NCBI GenBank assembly: GCA_024509875.1
Contig: JAMPIV010008516.1
Span: 998,444 to 1,062,443, forward strand
Length of the DNA: 64,000 bases
From: Oreohelix idahoensis
Taxonomy: Eukaryota > Mollusca > Gastropoda > Stylommatophora > Oreohelicidae
Reading direction: 5' to 3'
Shown: one piece after another, positions 34,641 to 43,991 of the stretch
Layout: each line of letters begins with the position of its first letter
Position numbering within the stretch: position 1 is the first letter of the stretch
Program-made: the position numbers and the translations under genes
Notes under the pieces: generated by a model
The model's input: the letters and a program-made list of their open reading frames with translations, nothing else
Told to the model about the DNA's origin: nothing
Databases searched by the model: none

Positions 34641-34881
34641 TTTTTTTGTACAATTATTAAAAAGTTTTGTTAACGAATTAAAAGCAACTACAAACTCAAA
34701 ATTATCATCTTAAAAATATAAATACGGAAAATATATTAATTTCAAGTTGATAAAAATTGTTTTATAGATGTTACAAAATTTGTATTTAATTTAAATGAAC
34801 ACGTAGTTAAAATTTATTGTGTATTATATTATAGGCCGCCAACATTTTATCTGTAAACGACACATTCACATGATCGTTAAG
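34641..34881. promoter_or_regulatory. Probable bidirectional promoter of INTS7 and COMMD1
   Basis: The two start codons are 241 bp apart and diverge. The stretch is AT-rich, holds no recognised repeat, and must contain both 5' UTRs and at least part of both promoters unless there are upstream untranslated exons. No TATA box or other core element could be assigned with confidence. An AG at about 34834 could be an acceptor for a COMMD1 5' UTR exon, but this is unproven. Confidence 0.6.
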
Positions 34882-35049
34882 ATGGCAGACGATGCTAAAT
34901 GTTTCTTAGCTCTGTTGAACGGTATTGCTAGAAGGAATTATTATGGACATTCTGAATTAACAGATGATGTTCTGAAAGAAGAGATTTATCCAGATCTTGC
35001 GCAGGAAGACTTTGCTCGGATTAACTCAAGGGCTGCCGGATTAATAAAG
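34882..35049 (+). CDS. COMMD1: COMMD1 exon 1
   Basis: A 168-bp coding exon (56 codons, phase 0) ending at a GTATTT donor after the Lys of AAGLIK. It codes the N-terminal helical domain, including FLALLNGIARRNYYGHSELT and EEIYPDLAQEDFARINSRAA. The frame is open from 34819, but ATG at 34882 (AAGATGG context) gives the family's usual N-terminal length and is preferred. An in-frame ATG at 34870 is an alternative. Similarity to human exon 1 is moderate; the shared splice position and the very clear exon 2 support the call. Confidence 0.85.
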
Positions 35050-35717
35050 GTATTTATTACCTATTGAACGCTGAAGTGTGATGGTGGGTGTGTTAACATT
35101 GCAAAACTGTGTTTAGAGAAACGCAGCCTTCACGAAAGAGAGAGAGAATTTTGTTTCTTTTTTAACGTATAAGCACAATTGTGATTGTCCCTATTTACAA
35201 TGATTTGACAAATGTGATGCCACTTTCTCAAATCGGCAGTTGTTCATATTATTTGGAATTAAAAATCAAAATATATCCTAATTATAACCCATCAGAGGTT
35301 GAACGGGATATGTTTCTTCATTAATTTAAAAGAGAGAGAGAGAGAGAAACTCTTATAATTATTATATTTTTTACAGATTCGGTAGGGTGGGAGGAGTTTA
35401 AGAGATTTGAGAACAAATTTTGATACTTTGACACTTGCATATTCACACTCGGTACATGTGCAAAATTATTCAGTTTCTGGTTTCATCTGTTTCAAAGAAA
35501 AAAGTTATTGAAAACTATGGTAGGCAGAGAACCAAAAGAGAAAGACAATAAACATAAGCATAACTGAAGAGAACCTCATCATGTAAGATAAATTGCTACA
35601 GAAACCACCACTCAAGAGTACAGGTGAGTTTAAATGAAGGACAGTGGACCGTATGTTCGTTACAGTGTCAAAAAAGACTTGAGATCCTAATCATAACCAT
35701 AATGACCTGGGTGAGTT
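35050..35717. other. COMMD1 intron 1, start; simple repeat only
   Basis: AT-rich sequence with two GA-rich microsatellite runs (about 35137-35148 and 35331-35348). No gene seen. Confidence 0.5.
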
Positions 35718-35725
35718 ATTTAGAT

Positions 35726-35900
35726 CAGGGGTTCTCAACCTTTAATTGCTTATGGCCCCTTCTGAGCCTCATTTACATCTGTGGCCCCCTTCGTAGTCAC
35801 TGTTAGCTGGGAAAAAAGGTACTTTACCACCTTACTGTGGCCCCCTAAAAATACAGCATCCCCTGGGGGGGAGTCATATGGCTCACGTTAAGAACCATTG
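35726..35900. mobile_element. hAT-type miniature element (175 bp)
   Basis: Starts CAGGGGTTCTCAACCTTTAA and ends GTTAAGAACCATTG, with an exact 8-bp duplication ATTTAGAT on both sides (35718-35725, 35901-35908). GGCCCC-rich blocks inside are typical of short hAT derivatives. It is a different family from the one at 30441. Confidence 0.92.
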
Positions 35901-35908
35901 ATTTAGAT

Positions 35909-36804
35909 GACTTTGAAGAACATGTCCCGCTATTATTCACTTCAACCTTTCAGGCAGCATCCCTCTGTTTATGTGAATTCCATATGTGCAGTTTTGCTAA
36001 TGTACGAGAGACCTAATTCTCCTAGCTGCTCTTTATGTGTGAGACAATTTTGCTGTTTTGTGATTCTGTGTGGGGCACGGCTGTTTGCCAGCGATCTTTT
36101 AGTTATTTCCCCTTTTTCCCCGACCGCGCTATTTATAGCCCACTTGACAGAGGTCACGTGGTCAACTTCCTAATGGGAAAAACATGTGGCGATGTTTACT
36201 TTTGATAGGGCTTAATTAATGCTTTTAGGCTACTTTATTATTATAAATACCGGCTTTAATTTTGCGTAAAGCTAGACTAGAAATGATAGAGTAAATTTTA
36301 GAACAAGAACAAACATTTTATCACAATTAGAACAGAAGATATAATAGTCTGAAATAGTGTAAAATTTACGTTTTTTTTATATTTTGTTATGGTTTGTTTA
36401 TAATGCAATTTTCACTAAATCGGTCACAATCAACATGCATAACAAATTACAGAAATCAAAAGTAGAAAACCTGCAAAAAATGGATATCAAAGTTTTGTTT
36501 TGGTTTCATGCGTCAAACATTAATTACACTGACAAACAACATTTTTCTTTCTTATATAAGTGTTCTTAGGTCAGTTTCTTGCGCTGATTTCAAATCTGAA
36601 ATCCGTTTATCTCTATCACATCGGGTTCTTAAGATATTTGTGAATAAATATATTTTTGGGAAACCGTTATTTGCTCCGTTTCATTTTTACTATATAACTT
36701 ATTAAAAATTAATAAAATGCAAAATAATTCTACTTTTTATACTGCTAAAAGATGCATGACTGTTTATTTTGCAAATAGTTACTGTATTTTGAAATAAAGG
36801 AAAT
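35909..36804. other. COMMD1 intron 1; no gene, one duplicated 35-bp word
   Basis: Mostly AT-rich. The stretch beginning TTTATGTGAATTCCATATGT at about 35968 and continuing through TGCAGTTTTGCTAATG is repeated exactly at about 37207 inside the next feature, so this may hold part of the same mobile family. Confidence 0.4.
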
Positions 36805-38562
36805 ATGGCTTATAGAAGTTGTAGAAATTCGGCTGATCTGTTCTGTTACGTGTGCGGATATTTTACCGATCGTGTTCACCAGAAAAACTTTACACCATTA
36901 CTAAAGAAAGCATATGAACTTTATTTCGATTCGAAAGTTGATGACGCCCTTGGAAGCCAAATGCAGTTTGTTCGACTTGTGCAAATACATTGGCAGGTTG
37001 GTTACGAAAATCGCTTAAGCATAAGTCGATGCCTTTTGGAGTGCCAGTAATTGAACCGACAAATTTACTGATTGTTACTTCTTTTTGACAAATATCCATG
37101 GTTTCACTTTTAAAACTAGAAAGTCTGTGGTTTATCCAAATATTGAATCGCTTTCGAAACCATTGCCTCATGATTCACGTGCGATCCCAGCATCCGTTCC
37201 CTCTAATTTATGTGAATTCCATATGTGCAGTTTTGCTAATGTGAATGAGTTCACTTAATTAACCATTAACTTTCAGATCTAATACGTGATCTCGCTCTTA
37301 CCAAAGGACAAGCGGAATTATCGGTTGACTCAAAGAATGGAATCTTTTAGCGCCCAATGTCTAAATTTCGTCATAGACACAGAGAACTTGTTCAATACTT
37401 TGAGATGGATGATGACAGTTGCTATTGCAAAGATGTAAACGGTCTAATGGTGCAACTCGGTCATGAGCACAGTCAACGAATGGCTTTTCATCGACTCTTC
37501 CAAGACTAGTTAAAAGCCATGTTATTGCATAACGGAAATTTATTTTCATCAATTCCAGTCGCCTACTCTGTTCGTATGAAAGACACTTATGACAATATGG
37601 CTATACATTTGGCAAAAATAAAGTACATTGACTATCAATGGCGGATTTGTGGAGACCTAAAGGTCATTGCGCCCAATGGGCTGATCACCCGTTGGCTTGT
37701 CACACCGATTACGGAAACAACGGCAGATGGATCTATTTGTTGTTGCCCTAAAGACGCCGCTAGGCGTGATGGGAAACTACAACAGAGAAAATCAATCTGC
37801 TGTTGCCCTCAAGACGATGATTTGACTTTTGATAAAGGCATTGCAATTCTCACGGGCATGCAGACCGGGTATACTAAATTTTGTTGCTTCCTATGTGAAT
37901 GGGACAGCCGCAACAGACAGGAACATTATGCAAGAAAGGTGTGCTCTATCAGGGATCGTATGCAGCTCGGGCATAAAAATTTTGCCGTAACAAAGAGCAT
38001 CATTTTACCACCGTTACATATAAAGTTGGGGCTCATGAAGAATTTCGTAAAAGCGTTAGATAAAACGAGCAAAGCTTTCACTTATCTTCGAGAAAAGGTT
38101 CCGCAAGTTAGCGATGCAAAGCTAAAGGAAGGTATCTTTGTAGGACCTCAGATTAGGAAAGTTATTGCAGACAAACAATTCGAGAACTTGTTACATGGTA
38201 GTGAACTTCGCGCATGGATGGCATTCAAATCGATCGTCGATAACTTTCTGGGAAATCACAAATTTGTCGACTATGTGCATATTGTTAAGCAGTGCATAGA
38301 TGCATACAGAATTATGGGCTGTAACATGTCCCTCAAAATCCATTTGCTCGAATCGCATCTTGACTTTTTCCCTGACAACCTTGGCGAAGTCAGCGATGAA
38401 CATGGAGAACGATTCCATCAAGATATCGCCGTAATGGAGTCACGTTATCAAGGACGGTGGAGTGTGACCATGCTTGCCGATTATTGTTGGATGCTTCATC
38501 GCGATGTACCACATCCCATTCACCGACGAAAGTCGACTGCAAAGAAATTCAAGCCTACATAA
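36805..38562 (+). pseudogene. Decayed member of a repetitive invertebrate protein family of unknown function
   Basis: N-terminal part: SCRNSADLFCYVCGYFTDR with a Cys-x2-Cys pair, then in a shifted frame a CSTC pair, then in another frame NIHGFTFKTRKSVVYPNIES. The C-terminal part is open from 37519 to 38562: LLHNGN, ICGDLKVIA, TGMQTGYTKFCCFLCEWDSR, PPLHIKLGLMKNFVKALDKT, EGIFVGPQIRKVI, SHLDFFPDNLG, GERFHQDIAVMESRYQGRW. From memory this matches a multi-copy family of uncharacterised proteins in hydra, arthropods and molluscs, probably transposon-borne. At least three frame changes and a 174-bp insertion make it a pseudogene. Function unknown. Confidence 0.7.
37671..37838 (+). mobile_element. Short insertion in the preceding ORF, length kept in frame
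   Basis: Between two CATTGC copies (37665-37670 and 37839-37844) lies sequence not expected in the family, adding 174 bp (58 codons). It includes TGTTGCCCTAAAGACGCCGC, resembling the LINE 3' end near 16733. The direct repeat suggests a retroposed scrap with a short target duplication. Confidence 0.55.
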
Positions 38563-39026
38563 CTGTTATACTTCTTGTACGAATGATGTTGTAATACTGT
38601 ATGCGTTGTTAAAAAACTTCAATTGCGTATTTCTAGAGATCCCGACCTGATAGAGAAAAACGGTTTGCAGATTTAAAAACAGCGCATTAAAATTGACCAG
38701 AAAAACATAGAAATGTTAGAGAAAGAAAAAAAAAATTTTTTTTTGTTAACCAGTGTTATTGAAACATTAAATTGCAAGTCCACATTTATTATCTTAAAAT
38801 AACACACCCAATTGTCCCCAAAAACATGAGAGCTAACAATTATCTCAATCATACATCACGATGGTCATGTAAAAATGAGTATGGTCATGAGTAAAACGAA
38901 ATGTTCAATTTAATAGATAAATAGGTGTATTTAATAAATACATCTATTAAATGATTTCCACACTCTGTTAATTCTGTCAATCTCAAGCAACAACTGCCAT
39001 AATTTGTTCTAGCCCCAAAATTTCGC
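38563..39026. other. COMMD1 intron 1; nothing recognised
   Basis: AT-rich spacer between two pseudogenes transcribed toward each other. It contains an A-run/T-run pair at about 38728-38744 (a short hairpin). Confidence 0.5.
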
Positions 39027-40594
39027 TCAATTATCATTCACACTTCCTTTTTTTATAGGATGAATCTGTACATTCACAGATGGAGAAATTTGTAACAAAT
39101 GAGTTTCCATTATAAATTTTAATTGTGAAGTTATATTTTTAATACCACTGGCGCGTCTTTCAATTTTCAATCTTCTCTGTTTTCTCTCCTGTGCCCACGT
39201 AAGACCTACTGTTTCCTTCATGGCTATTGCTAATTCTTTGGATATTCTAACGGGACTGCCTGCGTCAGGACCAGCGAACCAGAGCTGGTCAAGACCGTGC
39301 TCCACCTCCACGTGGTGGTCCTGGAAACAGTCTGCAGCAGTGCAGGCTGGCTGAGCGAGCACGGATCGCAATGGGAAGGCAAACCCGGTCCTATAAAATG
39401 CCGTGCAGAAGTCGGATGTGTCGACCGAAAGGTGCAGATATCACAGCTACGTTGTAAACAGACACAACGCAACCACCGTCCTTTTCAGGGCGAATGAAGA
39501 AGAAGAAGAAGAAGTATATTCTAACTCTACTTTCAATGCCTGCTTTCCTGCAAATTTCCTGACGTGACGTTTCTGAACAGCGTTGTAGTTCATGTGCCTG
39601 CTGCAGATCTAATGAATCAGTTGATGTTCCAGCAATATGTTTTCTAACAGTGTGGAGCAATTGAGATCGCTTACATTTTGTTGGCGTTCTGGTGACTGAT
39701 GTTTCTCTTCTATGTTTAATTAGTTTTTGTAGTACAATAGGCTGTCTTCTGGTTTTGCATTTTATGATATTACTTTTTGCTGTTTCTAGTTTTTTTCTAA
39801 CAATGGATGTGAATAGGGGTTCTTCCTTTTGTGTTAGTGGTTGTGAAGGTGGCTTAGCAAGTAACTGTTGTACTGTGATGTCGCTTTTGAAGACAGGCGA
39901 GGTGGATGTACTTGTCGTATGTATAACTGACTTGGTAGGTGTAGATGTGGCAACAAAAACTGGCATGCTAGGGTGAGTAGTGTTATCCATCTCCAAATGA
40001 ATAATGGTATCGCCTTTAATGTGAGCTGACACATCAACCTCCAGTTGAACAATATCATCACTAATGTGGGCAGGCACATCAACCTCCTACTGTACAGAGC
40101 TATCCTGACTACAGCTAATTGACTGACTACATACTAACTGACTGACTACAGCTAAATGACTGACTAGACATGGAGGGGTCAGAAAGAACATCACAGGGGA
40201 TAGAGCAGCTTTTTGTTTTTAAAACACCAAAAGATGTCTTTGCAACATAATTGCACAGTTGACATTCACTTATAGTTAAATTATGGTTTTAGTCTTTCCA
40301 GATGTGCTGACTGTTTTCCGATAGTAACTTGGCTGTTTCAAGACACTTCACATTATGCCTCCTTTTTGAGTTTTGTATTCGTAAGTAACACTTCTTACAA
40401 AATATAGTCGAATGCTGTGTGGGTTTATCATCTGATACGTTAATTCCAAACACAAAGAACAGATCATTAACGTAATTAGAACAGTTCAGTGCTTTCTGAA
40501 TTGAACGTGTTGTTTTGGAAGTTAATGCTCTCTTGCCACAGGCTCTGCACAGTGCACTGGCACAATTCATATGTAGCAAAACAGTATGTTCCAT
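39027..40594 (-). pseudogene. Zinc-binding-domain protein, unidentified, split by a retroposon
   Basis: Three minus-strand pieces. 40594-40289 codes an N-terminal module with LCRACGKRA and IFCKKCYLRIQNSKRR, a C-x2-C ... C-x2-C treble-clef-like pattern reminiscent of ZAD-type or RAG1-like N-terminal zinc modules. 40077-39517 is Thr/Ser-rich with basic patches (KHRRETSVTRTPTKCKRSQL). 39250-39027 continues with SKELAIAMKETVGLTWAQER and KQRRLK. The middle and last pieces are separated only by the 264-bp insertion. Stops between the first two suggest an intron or decay. Probably repetitive; no assignment made. Confidence 0.45.
39252..39515 (+). mobile_element. Retroposon (264 bp) ending in GAA repeats
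   Basis: Flanked by the 10-bp duplication ATATTCTAAC (39242-39251, 39516-39525) and ending in about six GAA units. The body reads like the 3' end of a non-LTR element; the word CCGAAAGG(T/C)GCAGATAT is shared with about 17806. It disrupts the minus-strand zinc-domain ORF. Confidence 0.75.
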
Positions 40595-42149
40595 TTTGTT
40601 CTTATGTAGTATAGTTTACTTGTGTATGTATAAAGATAGAGGAATATTTGGGACTATCAAGTCTAACACCAGGATGTATAATGCTTTATCTGTGAATGAA
40701 AGAAGATATACAAACAGTTACTTAGAATTCTTTGGCAGCCGTCGCGTGCACAGGATTGTCTACCAAAGAACATTAATGGAACAGTCCTTATCTCACACAC
40801 AATTTAAAAAAAAATTCATATTATAAATACAAGATTAACAAGACTTGAAAGATAGAACAAAGTATGTGGAAGTAATCTATCTATAGATTTACATGTTTTC
40901 TGATGCTTATATACGTAGCTAAATATCATTATAAATGAATGAAAATGCAAAAACAGATGGTGCTTTACAAAAAGTTATTTTTTTACAACCTTATTTAAGA
41001 TTTGTGAGTATCAGGAATGGGTTTACAGTAATTTTAATGCTATAAAATCTGGTGACAATATGCTTGTTCTTGTAATGCCAAACTCACAAAACTGACTACC
41101 ACACATTCTCAAGATATGAAACCAAAAAAAAAAGTATGTGGAAATAATCTTTAGCTTCCCTTCGAGAAGTCTTTATAATTATAAACTCAAACGAATGGGC
41201 CGATTTTTAGATATTAAATTAATAAAAAGATTACTTATTTTATGAATTTCCTCAAATGATGACGCTGTTTTCAAAAGTCTGTAACTCCGTCAAAACTAAT
41301 TTCAAACAAATAAAAATGCAATCAAAAATAGAGCAGAGAACAAAGTTATAGTACACAAAAGAATTTTAGCGCTGTGTTTATCCAGAACGAGTGTGTAATG
41401 ATTTATATTTTACTGATTTTACACACACATCAGCTGATTTTCCCCGCCAAAATCTTAAAGTCTTTTATGGTGCACACGAAAATTTTATACCCGGTGTCAG
41501 AATTCTGGTCACCGAAACTAAAAGAGCGCTTTGGTATAGGGCACAAACAGCCGTGGGGGGTGCTCAAAGTTACTGGACACCCCAGCACTTGCTGCTTTCC
41601 CATGACAATGTGCATGCCACCATGTGTTTCACTCAGGCATTGTCCCACTACAATATTGCCACTTTGTAGGAATTTCCCACACATTTGTGGGAAAAACAAG
41701 GCTGCATGGGAAGTATCATAATGTACAGGAAGGTGTAAAATATTGTGTCTGAATTTTTATAGGAATCTGTTAACAGATAGTTGGAAATTTTATAGGAATC
41801 TATTAACGGATTGTTGAAATTTGTTATAGGTTTGTGGGAATTAGTGGGCCTGGTTTGAAGGATTATCTTCATTGCACACTCCATCGGTGCTCCGATCTCC
41901 TCCCTTAGATCACACAAAAAGGATCTCAGCAAAGTGCACGAACTCCATAGCACCAGCGAGAATCCCAGTGTGTGTATATAGGAATCACACATTCTATAAA
42001 TATTTTTGTGGTGGGTAGGTTTCTAATTTTTAAATTTTGCCAGGTCAGCGGCCTGATAGGCCTACTCTTTACGATTTCCAACTGCCGTGGGATTTTTAAC
42101 ATGCACAACTTGCACATGAGACTTCCTATTTTTTTCACCCTTATCCGAG
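40595..42149. other. COMMD1 intron 1; no gene supported
   Basis: AT-rich to about 41370. 41374-41721 carries overlapping small frames on both strands without recognisable similarity. 41640-41700 has a small palindrome (GGAATTTCCCACACATTTGTGGGAA). 41840-41960 is GC-richer and may be part of an unidentified repeat. Confidence 0.45.
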
Positions 42150-42273
42150 AAAGCTAGGCATCTGATCTCACTACCCAGGAGACCCGGAGGGAGTATAACA
42201 TCATTAGGACCACTGGTTCTGAAAAAAAAAAATTTCCATAAATTATATTCCCTCAACTGGGAATCAAACCCGG
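42150..42273 (-). mobile_element. SINE body, distal half of a split SINE
   Basis: On the minus strand the sequence starts GGTTTGATTCCCAGTTGAGG (box B-like) at the LTR element border and runs leftward through an A/T stretch. The matching tRNA-like head is on the other side of the 8-kb element at 50264-50330. The left limit is not defined by a target duplication, so it is approximate. Confidence 0.5.
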
Positions 42274-43922
42274 TGTGGTGGGTCGATATTAATTATGTAT
42301 ATATTTGTGTAGCAGATGTGAAGTCAGCTATGCAAGCCCCTGAGGTAGTTTAATTTCTGAATATATGTCAGGGAACCTGTCTTGCTTCCACCAATGACTA
42401 CCACCCGCTATGTATATTATCCCCAATTTATATGTTCTGATGTATGGGTGTTGTGTAGCTACGTGTCTAGGGTATATGCAATATATGTGAAGAAAATAAA
42501 AACAACCACACTTTAAGGTTAATAAACAATTAAGTAAACAACTCCCTATTGAATTTTGGTCTGAACAATTTTTTACAAATGTATTAATCATAATTGAGTT
42601 GATTCATAAAAGATTAAACGTCAAGATATATTTACACACAAACTAGTTTAACTATTTGATTCTATTATTTCCTGAACTAGGAAGTGTTCTTAGTGTAATA
42701 CTTTTGTCCAAAATTAAGCACATATTTGGGGGATCAATATTGTCATCATGCTTTAAAAATCTTGTTGATATAACTGGTGGTGGAGGATAAGTCAGTGAAT
42801 CAACAAGGCCCCAAAACACAAGGCCTTATCTGTAGATAGGTGTAGAAAATTCTGCGATGTCCTGGTATTAAATCTTCCTGCTCCCAGCACTGCTCAGCTT
42901 TCAGGATTCAAGATAAGGTAGGGCCCTCAAATCATATGGCCTCAAACAGGTACCAGGGTTGAACAACAATGTGACTGGCTCACTTCAGTTTCTCACCCAG
43001 AAACTCGAAATATCGAATTTTTTCACTATGTAAGTTAATTACAGGCCATATATGGTCACACAAGATCTCCTGCTGAATAACAGAACAGCTAAGGCATCTG
43101 ATCACACTTGTCTGTAAACGTTATTAACTTTACATGAGAAAATTTAATTTGAAAGTGGCAAGGAACGCTCGTCTTCCTGGGTATTTATTTCACTTTCTTA
43201 GTTATGCTCAGCAACCAATCAGGTGACTTCCATTCCTACGCGTCTATTTTCAAAAAGTTAACCTACAATTTTCAAATCAGGAGACACCCATTAATATGGC
43301 CAGCATCAGTAAAGAAGCCCCATGCACGTCTATATCTGTCTTCATTCTGCCATATCGCTAGTATTATCTAAGTCATTTTAACACACAACGAAAATATTTA
43401 CTTAGTCTACCGTTTTGTCATCTAATGCATAAGGTTTTACACTTCTGGCTATTATTTTTACCATTTTCGTCTTTCCTTTATATTTATTCAAATAACATAT
43501 CTTTCTTTCTACATTAAGCTAATATATTTAGACTAACGCATATTATATATTTAATAACGCATTTGTAGCATTTTAATCTTCATTTTTAGTCTTTATTTTT
43601 CCTATCGTTCGATTTGGACAGTTAGTTTCAGTTTCAGAATTCAAACAGGGTCTATGCATTTCCCCCTCTCTCTCCCTTGCCTTTTCCAAGAAATACACGA
43701 TTTCTAACGACACTAACATTCACATGTGCGTTTTGGTTAAGGCTTGCAAGTCTGTAACGTCACATTGGCATTTATTCAACTATCGGTGTTTTTAGGCGTT
43801 AACCCTTTAGAAACCGAGAAATAAAACTAGTATTTTGGTGGCGCGGTATTTCCTATGTTATTTTATACCTACAAACAACTAGATGCTATAATTTGAACGG
43901 TGAAATCTCGGATATCATCACA
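42274..43922 (-). repeat. 3' LTR of copy 1 (1,649 bp)
   Basis: In element sense it starts TGTGATGATATCC and ends GACCCACCACA. It is directly preceded by a purine-rich stretch at 43923-43934. Confidence 0.92.
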
Positions 43923-43934
43923 CATCTCCCCACT
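43923..43934 (-). promoter_or_regulatory. Polypurine tract of copy 1
   Basis: In element sense AGTGGGGAGATG immediately before the 3' LTR, the expected plus-strand primer position. Confidence 0.75.
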
Positions 43935-43991
43935 ATAGAACATGCTTGTACAGCGAGTTCACGATCGGAGATTCACATAGATCAAATTAAC

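Noticed and set aside
34882..35049. COMMD1 as a processed retrocopy
   Set aside because: The exon split positions and phase-0 junctions equal those of the spliced gene, and a 16-kb intron separates the two exons.
41374..41721. Small overlapping frames on both strands
   Set aside because: No recognisable motif, no splice or start support; overlapping frames in three phases suggest chance.
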